The notes under the pieces were generated by a model, which saw only the letters and a program-made list of their open reading frames with translations, was not told the origin of the DNA and ran no database searches. A stretch of DNA of 36,678 nt from AA29 sp041481445 (GTDB lineage: Bacteria > Acidobacteriota > Vicinamibacteria > Fen-336), in assembly GCA_041481445.1 (NCBI GenBank), contig JBGPBV010000064.1:1-36678 (forward strand). Direction: 5' to 3'. Below, one piece after another: positions 1-7,732 of this stretch (its first letter is position 1; every line of letters begins with the position of its first letter). The position numbers and the translations under genes are program-made.

Positions 1-1139
1 GCGATCCAGTAGTTCTTGGCCTGCCGGCCGAGGTCGAAGATCTGGGCCACGTTCGGATGGGCGAGGCTGCCCACCATCTTGGCCTCGTCGATGAACATGT
101 CCACGAACTCCTTGTTGTCCGAGAGGTGGGAGAGGATGCGCTTGACCGCGACCACCTTCTCGAACCCCTCCACGCCCGTGCGCTTGGCCCGGAAGACCTC
201 GGCCATCCCGCCCACCGCGATGCGCTCGAGCAGGTGGTAGGGGCCGTAGTCGCTGGCCGGGGTCGAGCCGGCGGCCTCGGCGGGAGCGCCCGCGGAGGCG
301 TCCGCGGACGGCGCGACCGATTCGCCGACCACGGCCGCGGCCTCTTCGGCGGCGTCCTCCCCCTCGTCCAGGCGGATGGCGGAGGAACGGGCGGAGGGCG
401 GCGGCTCGGCGGCCAGGGACGGAGCCGCCGGTGCGGGCGCCTCCGCGGTCGCGAAAGCGTCCTCGGCGAGGGCGGCGAGGTCCAGGCTTTCGCCCGCCGG
501 CGGCGCCGCCTCCTTCCGCGGGGCCGCCGCCGTGAACTTGATCGCGAGGCGGCTGGCCGGCTTCACGGGGTCGGGCTCGCGGCCTCCGCCCGGCAGGCCG
601 AGGGCGAAGAGGTCGCGCAGCGAGGCCCCGTCGTCGGGTGCGGGCGCGGGAGGGAGCGGCTCCAGCACGTCGAGGAGGAGGGCGTCGTCCACGACGTCGT
701 CGTCCTCGTCCGCGGGCGTGATGGTGGGCGGCTCCTCGTCGGTGAGGTCGTCGAGCAGGGAATCGCCTTCGGGCGGGGCGGCGGCCGGTCCCGCCTCCGG
801 CGGCAGCGTGTCGAGCTCGGCATCCTGGCGGATGAGCGATTCCGCGGGCTCGGAGAACGCGTCGAGGAGCGCGGCCACGTCGTCGGGCAGCTTCTCGCCC
901 GGGGCGGGCGCGGACGCCAGCGGCGAGGTCTTGTGGGCGGTGCCGGGCTCTCCCACCTGGACCTTGATCGGGCCCGGGCGCGTGGCCGGCGTCGCCCCGC
1001 TCCCCGGCTTGCGCGCGGCCGGCGGGCCGTCCACCAGGTCGCCGAAGAGCTCCTCCGACGTCAGGAGCTTCTTCGAGGCGGACGCGTCCTGGCCCTTGGG
1101 CGGGGGAGCGGCCGTCTTGTCGTTGCGCCTGGTCGTCAT
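1..1139 (-). CDS. Ser/Thr protein kinase with long N-terminal low-complexity leader (partial, 3' end off window)
   Basis: Reading the minus strand from the ATG at 1139 gives 379 codons with no stop to the window edge, so this is the N-terminal part of a larger gene. Residues 1-297 are Ala/Pro/Asp/Glu-rich with acidic runs and look disordered. A Hanks-type kinase N-lobe starts near Y298 (YGPYHLLERI). It has a glycine loop (AVGGMAEVF), then VAVKRIL with the ATP-binding lysine at K333, and ends in the N-lobe (HPNVAQIFDLG). The GGMAEVF form is typical of myxobacterial and acidobacterial kinases. The catalytic loop lies outside the window, so activity cannot be judged. Most family members have the kinase domain first, so the long leader is unusual; it may be a docking or phospho-acceptor segment (inference). 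No clear Shine-Dalgarno precedes the ATG. A good promoter lies at 1188-1216. Confidence 0.88.
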   Translation of the reverse strand, partial: MTTRRNDKTAAPPPKGQDASASKKLLTSEELFGDLVDGPPAARKPGSGATPATRPGPIKVQVGEPGTAHKTSPLASAPAPGEKLPDDVAALLDAFSEPAESLIRQDAELDTLPPEAGPAAAPPEGDSLLDDLTDEEPPTITPADEDDDVVDDALLLDVLEPLPPAPAPDDGASLRDLFALGLPGGGREPDPVKPASRLAIKFTAAAPRKEAAPPAGESLDLAALAEDAFATAEAPAPAAPSLAAEPPPSARSSAIRLDEGEDAAEEAAAVVGESVAPSADASAGAPAEAAGSTPASDYGPYHLLERIAVGGMAEVFRAKRTGVEGFEKVVAVKRILSHLSDNKEFVDMFIDEAKMVGSLAHPNVAQIFDLGRQAKNYWI

Positions 1140-1187
1140 CACGGAACCGATGGGGACACGAACCCCCACGAAACGGGGGACAGGGGC

Positions 1188-1216
1188 AGGATAGTCAGCC
1201 GATGCGGTTAAGTCAA
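1188..1216 (-). promoter_or_regulatory. sigma70-like promoter for the kinase gene
   Basis: On the minus strand TTGACT (1216-1211) is followed by exactly 17 nt and then TATCCT (1193-1188), close to the TTGACA-N17-TATAAT consensus. It lies in the 91-nt gap between the permease stop and the kinase ATG at 1139. The predicted leader is about 42 nt and contains a small C5/G5 hairpin (1163-1179, 7-nt loop). Confidence 0.6.
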
Positions 1217-1230
1217 CGACTTGTCGGCAG

Positions 1231-2655
1231 TTACGTCCGCTGCCGGCTCCAATAGGCATAGGCGGGCAGGCCCAGCGCGGTGAGCGCGAGCCCCATCCCG
1301 GAGTTGCGCGGGTCGCCCTTCAGGATGTTCCAGAGGAAGAAGACGGAGACGAGGATGTAGAGCGTGGGGAGGACGGGGTAGCCCCAGGCCCGGTACGGAC
1401 GCGGAAGCTCCGGACGGCGGCGGCGCAGGACGAAGAGCCCCACCACGGTGAGCGTGTTGAAGAGGAGCGACGAGAACGCGGTCAGGGTCAGCAGGTCGCT
1501 GTAGGTCCCGGTGAGGGTCAGCGCGGCCGCCACCGCGCCCTGGATGAGCAGGGCGAGCGCGGGCGTGCGGTAGAGGGGATGCACGTTCGCGACCCGGTGG
1601 AAGAACAGCCGGTCGCGCCCCATCGCGTAGAGCACGCGCGCCCCGGCCAGGATGAGGCCGTTCACGCACCCGAAGGTCGAGATCATGATCGCGACCGCGA
1701 TGAAGGCGGCCCCCGCGGGCCCGATCATGCGCTGGGCGGCCTCGGCCGCGATGCGGCCGTCCTTGACCGCGAACATCTCCTGGATCGGCACCATGTACAT
1801 GTAGACGGCGACCGCCGAGCAGTAGACGGCCATGATCCCGAGCGTGCCCAGCATCAGGGCGCGGGGGAGGTTCTTCTCGGGCTCGTGCATCTCCTCGGCG
1901 GCGAAGGTGACCGAGTTCCAGGCGTCGTAGGCGAAGAGGGCCTTGCTCATGGCCACTCCGAGGGCGGCGAAGAGGCCGACCTTGAGCCCCTCGGGCCCGA
2001 GGGCGGCCCCCACCAGGGGCCGGAAGTGATCGGCCGATCCGCGGCCGCTCACGATCGCCAGCACCACCAGCACCGCGACCGCCGCCACCTTCGCGATGGT
2101 GAAGACGTTCTGCACCATCGCACCCGTGCGGAGGCCGGTGACGTTGATCCAGGTCAGGGCCGCGATCACGACCAGGCCCACGGCCTGGGCGGAGGTGAAC
2201 GGGAACCGGCCCACCGAGAACAGCACCGTGCCTTCCCCGATCGCGGGCAGGAAGACGCCGAGGTACTTCGCGAACGCCACCGCCACGGCCGCGATGAACC
2301 CGGTGTTGATGGCGCACAGGAAGGTCCAGCCGTAGAGGAACCCCCACAGCGGGCTGAACGCCTCCTTCAGGAAGACGTACTGGCCGCCGGCGTGGGGCAG
2401 GGCGGCCGCCATCTCGCCGTAGGCGAGGGCGCCGAACAGGGTGAGGATCCCGCCCAGGACCCAGAGGCCGAGCAGCAGGCCGGGAGTCTGGACGTACCCG
2501 GCCATGATCGACGGGGCCACGAAGATCCCGGAGCCCATCACGCTGCCGACGATCAGCGTCGTGGAGTCGAGGAGGCCGAGGCCGCGGACGAGGCCGCCTC
2601 CCGCCTCCGGCCTGGCGGGATCGGACGGCGTGCCGGAGGACGCGGGGAGGGCCAT
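1231..2655 (-). CDS. APC-superfamily amino acid permease
   Basis: A 474-residue integral membrane protein predicted to move amino acids across the inner membrane. The first transmembrane helix carries the unwound APC signature GSVMGSGIF, followed by about eleven more hydrophobic segments, including LLLGLWVLGGILTLFGALAY and the FLYGWTFLCAINTGF region. Length and motifs fit the LAT/YfnA-type branch; substrate cannot be told from sequence. An in-frame TTG at 2676 would add seven residues. The ATG at 2655 is preferred because it begins a normal short cytoplasmic tail and a TATCCT box sits 9 nt before it. There is no Shine-Dalgarno at either start. It is divergent from the TPR-pseudokinase gene, with 72 nt between the starts. 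Confidence 0.9.
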   Translation of the reverse strand: MALPASSGTPSDPARPEAGGGLVRGLGLLDSTTLIVGSVMGSGIFVAPSIMAGYVQTPGLLLGLWVLGGILTLFGALAYGEMAAALPHAGGQYVFLKEAFSPLWGFLYGWTFLCAINTGFIAAVAVAFAKYLGVFLPAIGEGTVLFSVGRFPFTSAQAVGLVVIAALTWINVTGLRTGAMVQNVFTIAKVAAVAVLVVLAIVSGRGSADHFRPLVGAALGPEGLKVGLFAALGVAMSKALFAYDAWNSVTFAAEEMHEPEKNLPRALMLGTLGIMAVYCSAVAVYMYMVPIQEMFAVKDGRIAAEAAQRMIGPAGAAFIAVAIMISTFGCVNGLILAGARVLYAMGRDRLFFHRVANVHPLYRTPALALLIQGAVAAALTLTGTYSDLLTLTAFSSLLFNTLTVVGLFVLRRRRPELPRPYRAWGYPVLPTLYILVSVFFLWNILKGDPRNSGMGLALTALGLPAYAYWSRQRT

Positions 2656-2664
2656 GGGCGGCGG

Positions 2665-2670
2665 AGGATA
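2665..2670 (-). promoter_or_regulatory. putative -10 box (TATCCT) of the permease, leaderless arrangement
   Basis: TATCCT on the minus strand ends 9 nt before the ATG at 2655. A transcript starting the usual 6-8 nt downstream would begin at or next to the start codon, which fits the absence of a Shine-Dalgarno. No good -35 element is visible. Confidence 0.4.
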
Positions 2671-2688
2671 CCCCAATCCGGGGCGGTC

Positions 2689-2694
2689 TATAAT
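2689..2694 (+). promoter_or_regulatory. consensus -10 box TATAAT before the TPR-pseudokinase gene
   Basis: A perfect TATAAT stands out in GC-rich DNA 33 nt before the ATG at 2728. The matching -35 position (about 2665-2672) does not resemble TTGACA, and that stretch overlaps the -10 of the divergent permease. The two promoters may interfere or share a regulator (inference). Confidence 0.45.
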
Positions 2695-2727
2695 CTCTCA
2701 CCCGAAGTTTGCGGGGCCCGGGCGAAA

Positions 2728-5187
2728 ATGGATTTCCTCTTTTCCATTCCGTATCTTCCTCACATCATCGGGCTGATCGCCCTGATCGTCGTCTACCAGA
2801 AGATCATCGCCCCCAACGTTCGCCTCCGCGGCCCCGCCCGCGGCATCGGCGGCGGGGGTCGCGGTGGGGGCATGGACGACGTCCTCGGCAAGGTCCTCGG
2901 CGCCAGCTACAAGGAAGGCAAGCTCAACCGCCAGATCGCCAGCTACAAGAAGCAGGCCCACTTCCTGGCCGCGGGCAAGCTGCTCGAGGACGCGGGGCGG
3001 CTCCCGGAGGCGGCGGACACCTATCTCGAGGGCGGCGAGAACTTCGCCGCCGCCGCGACCCTGGAGAAGCTGGGACGCCTCGAGAAGGCGGCCGAGTACT
3101 ACCTGCAGTCCGGCGACTACAAGAAGGCGGCCAACGTCTTCATCGCCGCCCACAAGCCGGCCAAGGCGGCCCAGCTCTTCCTGGAGAAGGGCAACTCCCT
3201 GGAGGCGGCGCGCCTGTTCGGCGTGGCCGGGCAGTGGGACAAGGCGGCCGAGCTCTACGTCAAGGGCGGCTATCCCCTGCGGGCGGCGGAGGCGTTCGAG
3301 AAGAAGGAGGAGTGGGCGCGGGCGGCGGAGTGCTACGAGAAGCACTTCATGGAGAACGTCTCCTTCAGCACGACCTACTCCTCGACCTCGCCCTCCGCCG
3401 ACCAGAAGAGCGCGCTGCAGGCGGGAAAGCTCTACGAGAAGGCGGGGGCGCTGCCGAAGGCGCTCCAGATCTACAGCCGCGGCGGCTACTTCAAGGAGGC
3501 GGCGGACGTCTGCATGGCCCAGGCCCAGTTCGCCAAGGCGGCCGAGCTCTACCTGCGCGCGGAGGACAACGGCCGCGCGGCGGACGCCTACGAGAAGGGC
3601 GGAGACCGCGTCATGGCCGCCAACCTGCGCGGCGAAGTCGCGTTCAAGCAGGAGCGGATTCCGGAGGCGGCGCGCTTCTTCCACGAGGGCCGCGATTTCC
3701 AGCGCGCGGCCGAGCTCTTCGAGCAGGTCGGCATGCTGGCGGACGCTGCCGGGGCCTACGAGGCGGCCGAGAGCTGGGCGGCGGCGGGCGGCGTGTACAT
3801 CCGGGCCGGGCACAAGGACCTCGCCGCGCAGTGCTACGAGCGCGCCGGCGAGATGGAGACGGCGGCCCGCCTCTACGAGGAAGTGGGGCAGGCCGCGCGG
3901 GCGATCCCGCTCTACGAGAAGGCCGGGCTCACCTTCAAGAGCGGCGAGGCGGCGGCCGCCGCCGGCGACAGCACGCGCGCCATCGCGCTGCTGCAACGGG
4001 TCCCCGCCAGCGACGAAAACTTCAACACCGCGACCGAGATCCTGGCCCGCCTGTTCCTCGAATCCGGCCGCCCCGGCGTCGCCGCCGACCGCCTCCAGCG
4101 GGCGATCGGCGGCCAGCCCGCCTCGTCCGCGAACCTCGACCTCTACTACTGGCTGGCCATCTCCCTCGAGGCCGACAAGCCCCAGGAGGCGATCGCCGTC
4201 TACAAGAAGATCGACGCGGAGGCGCTCGGGTATCGCGACGTCGACGCGCGCGTGGCCGCCCTGCAGGCGGGGACGCCGATGGCCCTGCCGCCGCGCCCGG
4301 TGGCGGTGGCGGCGCCGATGCCGGCAACGGCGGTCCCCGCGGCTCGAGCCGGTGCCCCGACCGTGACCTCGCCCGTCATGCGCGTGCCGTCATCGCCCGG
4401 GCCGCGTCCCGCGGGGCCGGCGGCTCCGCCGGCCGCGAAGGCGCCGGCCAAGCCGAGGTTCGTGCCGCGCGAAGAGATCGGCCGCGGCCGTCTGGGCACG
4501 ATCTTCCGCGCCGAGGACCAGACCGACGGCCGCAACGTGGCCCTGCGCGTCCTCCCCGCCGAGCTCCTGGCCCGCAACGGCGTGCTGAGCGCGCTGGCCG
4601 CGGACCTCAAGGCCGCCGCGCCCCTCTCGCACCCGAACGGGGTCAAGGTCCTCGGGTTCGTGGAGCGCGAGGGGCAGCGCTGCGTCGTCACCGAGTTCGT
4701 CCAGGGCCGCCACCTCGGCGACGCCCTGAAGACCGGCCACAAGATGAGCGTCCAGCAGGCGCACGGCCTCGGTCGCGTGCTCGCCCAGTACCTGTCCTTC
4801 GTCCACGGCAAGGGCCTCGTGCACGGCTGCATCCAGCCCTCGAACATCATGGTCGCGGGCGGCGTCCTCAAGATCGCCGACCTGGGCCTGGGCCGGCTGG
4901 CCCACCTCGTCCCCGCCGACGTCGACTACCTGGCGCCGGAGGCGCAGCTCGACGTGGCCGGCGACCTCTACGCGATGGCGGCCGTCCTGTACCACGTCCT
5001 GACCGGGATCCATCCGCGCAAGCAGGCGCAGGGAGCGGCCCTCCCCCTGCCCAGCACCTACAGCCAGGGAGTGCCGGAGGCCCTGGACAAGCTGCTCGTG
5101 CGCGCCCTCCATCCGCGCGTCGAGCTGCGGTTCGTCTCCGCCGAAGAGGTGCTGGGCGAGCTGAAGAACATGGTCCGGTTGGCCTGA
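2728..5187 (+). CDS. membrane-anchored TPR-repeat protein with C-terminal pseudokinase domain
   Basis: An 819-residue protein. Residues about 5-27 form one transmembrane helix, followed by a Gly/Arg-rich linker. From about residue 50 to 530 there are many degenerate TPR-like helical repeats of the AAELYxxGGxxxxAAxxYE type. A Pro/Ala-rich linker (about 530-585) leads to a protein-kinase fold (IGRGRLGTIFRAED). The catalytic residues are altered. The ATP-binding lysine is R607 (VALRVL). The HRDLKPxN loop reads HGCIQPSN, with C701 for the catalytic Asp and Q703 for Lys. The DFG-like motif DLG (D718) is kept. By established kinase criteria this should be inactive or nearly so, suggesting a scaffold. 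The ATG at 2728 is chosen because it starts the membrane helix; the frame is open upstream but there it is only antisense to the permease. Function unknown; a role in assembling envelope or signalling complexes is inferred. Confidence 0.88.
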   Translation: MDFLFSIPYLPHIIGLIALIVVYQKIIAPNVRLRGPARGIGGGGRGGGMDDVLGKVLGASYKEGKLNRQIASYKKQAHFLAAGKLLEDAGRLPEAADTYLEGGENFAAAATLEKLGRLEKAAEYYLQSGDYKKAANVFIAAHKPAKAAQLFLEKGNSLEAARLFGVAGQWDKAAELYVKGGYPLRAAEAFEKKEEWARAAECYEKHFMENVSFSTTYSSTSPSADQKSALQAGKLYEKAGALPKALQIYSRGGYFKEAADVCMAQAQFAKAAELYLRAEDNGRAADAYEKGGDRVMAANLRGEVAFKQERIPEAARFFHEGRDFQRAAELFEQVGMLADAAGAYEAAESWAAAGGVYIRAGHKDLAAQCYERAGEMETAARLYEEVGQAARAIPLYEKAGLTFKSGEAAAAAGDSTRAIALLQRVPASDENFNTATEILARLFLESGRPGVAADRLQRAIGGQPASSANLDLYYWLAISLEADKPQEAIAVYKKIDAEALGYRDVDARVAALQAGTPMALPPRPVAVAAPMPATAVPAARAGAPTVTSPVMRVPSSPGPRPAGPAAPPAAKAPAKPRFVPREEIGRGRLGTIFRAEDQTDGRNVALRVLPAELLARNGVLSALAADLKAAAPLSHPNGVKVLGFVEREGQRCVVTEFVQGRHLGDALKTGHKMSVQQAHGLGRVLAQYLSFVHGKGLVHGCIQPSNIMVAGGVLKIADLGLGRLAHLVPADVDYLAPEAQLDVAGDLYAMAAVLYHVLTGIHPRKQAQGAALPLPSTYSQGVPEALDKLLVRALHPRVELRFVSAEEVLGELKNMVRLA

Positions 5188-5209
5188 GCGTGGGCCTGGG
5201 CCACCGCGC

Positions 5210-5845
5210 GTGAGCGCCACCTGTCCCCTCTGCCGAAAGCGCAAGGGCCGCCGCGTGTGCCCGGCGAAGGGCGCGACCATCTGCTCGTCCTGCTGCGGGT
5301 CCAAGCGCCGGGTCGAGATCGACTGCCCGTCCGATTGCACGTGGCTCGACGGCGCCCACGCCGGGAGCTGGGACGGTCGCGAGACGGAGCGCCGGCGCGA
5401 CGCGCGGCGGCTCGGCCCCCACGTGGGGCGCCTCTCGCACGCCCAGGCCGATCTCTTCTTCCTCTCCCTGGTGGGCCTGACCGCGCTCCGAGCGCGCCGG
5501 CGCGACCTCGACGACGCCCTGCTGGCCTCGGCAGTGGCGGCCCTGCGCAAGACGGTGGACACCCGCCAGCGCGGCATCCTCTACGATCACGCCGCGGAGG
5601 ACCTCCGCGCCCAGGGTCTGGTGGTGGAGCTGCGCGGGATCTTCGCCGCCCGCGACGAGCAGGGACGCGAGGTCGCGCCCGACGACCGCGACCTCGGTCC
5701 GGTGCTCGCCGCCCTCGAGGGCGCCCTGGCCGACCTGCGCCGCGAAGGCGAGGGGCCCACCGCGTTCCTCGACACCGCGCGGCGTCTGGTGGGATCGCCG
5801 GCGGCAGCTTCGGGGCCCGAGCGGCGGCTCGTCCTCGAGCCCTGA
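5210..5845 (+). CDS. Cys-rich zinc-ribbon-like hypothetical protein
   Basis: A 211-residue soluble protein starting with GTG, 22 nt after the pseudokinase stop and probably co-transcribed with it. The first 45 residues carry CPLC, a single Cys, CSSCC and a CPSDC motif, an array expected to bind one or two zinc ions. Arg/Lys residues between the cysteines could contact nucleic acid. The rest is predicted helical, with many Arg, Asp and Leu residues and no recognised domain. I do not recognise a named family. The cysteines are the only functional clue; a regulatory or protein-binding role is inference. Confidence 0.75.
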   Translation: MSATCPLCRKRKGRRVCPAKGATICSSCCGSKRRVEIDCPSDCTWLDGAHAGSWDGRETERRRDARRLGPHVGRLSHAQADLFFLSLVGLTALRARRRDLDDALLASAVAALRKTVDTRQRGILYDHAAEDLRAQGLVVELRGIFAARDEQGREVAPDDRDLGPVLAALEGALADLRREGEGPTAFLDTARRLVGSPAAASGPERRLVLEP

Positions 5846-5853
5846 CCCTGGCC

Positions 5854-6480
5854 ATGATGCCGCCCGGCGAAGCCGTCACCATGGTGACGGACTACCTGCT
5901 CGCGCTCGTCGGCTTCCTCTGCGCCGGCTGGCTGTGGACCCGCGCCCGCGGCGGGCCGGGGCGCTGGTGGGCGGCCGCCCTCGCCGCCACCGCCGTGGCC
6001 GCCGTTCTCGGGGGCACGTCCCACGGTTACGCGCCGGTGCTGACCCCCGAGACGTACGGCCGGATCTGGCGTCTCACCTACGTGACCGCCGGTCTCGGCA
6101 GCTTCTGCATCCTCTACGGCGCGGCGCAGGCGGCGCTGCCCCGCCGCTGGTGGCGGGCGGCGGCGGCGCTGCTCGGCCTGCGCCTGGTGGCGGTGTCGGC
6201 CGCCCTGATCGTCCTCTCCCAGTTCCGATTCGTCCTCTACGACTACGCGATCACGCTCCTGGGACTGCTCGGGCTGGCGGCGGTGCTCGGCGCCCGCCGC
6301 GCGCCGGAGGCCGGATGGGTGCGGGCGGGAGTGGCCGCCTCCGCGATCGGGGCCGTCGTCCAGCTCACCCACCTGGGCGCGGGGCTCGCCTTCAACCACA
6401 ACGACCTGTTCCACGTCATCCAGGCCATCGGGCTCGTGTGCTACGCGCGCGGGGGCCGTTGCCTCTCCGCGGCTCCTTGA
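5854..6480 (+). CDS. multi-pass membrane protein of unknown function
   Basis: A 208-residue protein, nearly all hydrophobic, with about six to seven predicted transmembrane helices (for example TDYLLALVGFLCAGWLW and YDYAITLLGLLGLAAVL). A conserved-looking GGTSHGY motif follows helix two, and a second His-rich segment (FNHNDLFHVIQ) lies before the last helix. These histidines could face the bilayer or bind metal or haem, but this is not shown. The start could be the ATG at 5854, 5857 or 5881; none has a strong Shine-Dalgarno. The stop overlaps the TTG start of the next gene. I do not recognise the family with certainty. Confidence 0.75.
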   Translation: MMPPGEAVTMVTDYLLALVGFLCAGWLWTRARGGPGRWWAAALAATAVAAVLGGTSHGYAPVLTPETYGRIWRLTYVTAGLGSFCILYGAAQAALPRRWWRAAAALLGLRLVAVSAALIVLSQFRFVLYDYAITLLGLLGLAAVLGARRAPEAGWVRAGVAASAIGAVVQLTHLGAGLAFNHNDLFHVIQAIGLVCYARGGRCLSAAP

Positions 6481-7706
6481 GGCGATGTCACGTCCTCGTG
6501 CTCGGCGCCGCGGGAGCCCTGCTCGCGGTGCCCGCCGCCGCCCAGCCTGCGCCCGCGACCCTCTTCGAGTCCGACATGTCGCGCATGACCGGGATGACGC
6601 CGAGCGATCCCATGGCGGGGATGTCGATGCCTTCGTGGGCCCTGATGCTCATGGGCGTGGCCCGGCTGCAGTACAACCACCAGGGCGGGCCGTCCGGCGA
6701 CGACGCCGTCGAGTCCAGCAACTGGAGCATGGCCATGGTCCAGCGCGACCTGGGCCGGGGCCGCCTCACCTTCATGATGATGAACTCGCTGGAGCCGGCC
6801 ACCTTCCCCGCCGGCGGCACGCCGGAGCTGTTCCAGACCGGCGAGGCCTACCAGGGCCGGCCCCTGGTGGACCGCCAGCACCCGCACGACTTCTTCATGA
6901 ACCTCTCCGCAACCTATCGAATGTCTATAGGAGAGGCGGGCGCGGCCTGGGTCCAGCTGGCGCCGGTGGGGGAGCCGGCCCTGGGGCCGGTCGCCTTCAT
7001 GCACCGCGCCTCCGCGGGGGAGAACCCGACCGCGCCCATCGGCCATCACTGGCTCGACTCGACGCACATCGCGAGCGACGTCGTCACGCTGGGCGGGGGC
7101 CGCGGCCGCCTGAGCCTGTCCGCCTCCGCCTTCCACGGGCGCGAGCCGGACGAGCATCGCTGGGACCTGGACGGCGGCGCTCTCGATTCCGCCTCCGCGC
7201 GCGTGAAGGTGTCCCTCGGGCACGGGTGGTCGGCCCAGGTCTCGTACGGGTTCATCCACGACGCCGAGGAGCTGGCGCCGGGCGACCTGAGGCGGACCAC
7301 GGCCTCGGTCCATTACGGCGAGGAGGGCGACCGGCCGCAGGCCGTCTCGCTCATGTGGGGCCGGAACCGCGAGGAGCACGGCACGTCCGATGCGTTCCTC
7401 CTCGAAGGGGCCTGGCAGCTCGACGCCCGCAACCAGGTCTTCGCGCGGGCGGAGCGCGTGGAGAAGGACCTCGTCCTGCTCGCGACCAAGGGCCTCGAGC
7501 CGGAAGGCGGCCCCACCGTCCCCGTGCGGGCCTTCACGCTCGGCTACCTGTGGACTCTCGCCACCGCGGGCCGCGTGAACCTGGGCCTCGGCGCCGACCT
7601 CAGCTTCTACGCGTACCCGGCCGTGCTGCGCGAGGTCTACGGCGAGCACCCGGTCTCGACGCACGTCTTCGCGCGGCTGAGGTGGGGCCGCGGGCACGGC
7701 CACTGA
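6477..7706 (+). CDS. exported Met/His-rich protein, possible outer-membrane beta-barrel
   Basis: The best start is the TTG at 6477, overlapping the previous stop (TTGA). It gives a signal peptide (MRRCHVLVLGAAGALLAVPAAAQ) and a 409-residue product. The mature N-terminus is Met-rich, with eight Met between residues 34 and 59. Two His motifs follow: RQHPHDFF and GHHWLDSTHI. The second half alternates polar and aromatic residues (RLSLSASAFHG, GWSAQVSYGFIH, STHVFARLRWG) like beta-barrel strands. No named family is recognised. The Met/His clusters and the adjacent cupredoxin-like lipoprotein suggest a copper-related envelope role (inference). The TTG start is chosen because the next candidate, the GTG at 6498, would remove the signal peptide's positive charges. 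Confidence 0.72.
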   Translation: MRRCHVLVLGAAGALLAVPAAAQPAPATLFESDMSRMTGMTPSDPMAGMSMPSWALMLMGVARLQYNHQGGPSGDDAVESSNWSMAMVQRDLGRGRLTFMMMNSLEPATFPAGGTPELFQTGEAYQGRPLVDRQHPHDFFMNLSATYRMSIGEAGAAWVQLAPVGEPALGPVAFMHRASAGENPTAPIGHHWLDSTHIASDVVTLGGGRGRLSLSASAFHGREPDEHRWDLDGGALDSASARVKVSLGHGWSAQVSYGFIHDAEELAPGDLRRTTASVHYGEEGDRPQAVSLMWGRNREEHGTSDAFLLEGAWQLDARNQVFARAERVEKDLVLLATKGLEPEGGPTVPVRAFTLGYLWTLATAGRVNLGLGADLSFYAYPAVLREVYGEHPVSTHVFARLRWGRGHGH

Positions 7707-7714
7707 CGTCCGCT

Positions 7715-7720
7715 TATACT
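7715..7720 (+). promoter_or_regulatory. possible -10 box TATACT before the cupredoxin-like lipoprotein gene
   Basis: TATACT in the 26-nt gap, 12 nt before the ATG at 7733. A GGGAGG Shine-Dalgarno lies between them (about 7725-7730). No -35 element is seen. The gene may instead be read from the upstream operon. Confidence 0.3.
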
Positions 7721-7732
7721 TTTCGGGAGGCC

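Noticed and set aside
1163..1179. C5/G5 hairpin in the kinase leader as a riboswitch or terminator
   Set aside because: The stem is only 5 bp with no conserved core or U-tract. It is mentioned with the promoter instead.
57..1211. Plus-strand frames of 384 and 272 codons over the first kinase
   Set aside because: Low-complexity shadow sequence. The minus-strand frame gives recognisable kinase motifs, so the plus frames are not genes.
1579..2727. In-frame upstream extension of the TPR-pseudokinase frame
   Set aside because: This part is antisense to the permease and His/Glu/Gly-rich; the membrane helix and TATAAT fix the start at 2728.
6910..6936. Short AT-rich patch inside the Met-rich protein gene
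   Set aside because: About 25 nt only, in frame, with sensible residues; too small to indicate transfer or a regulatory site.
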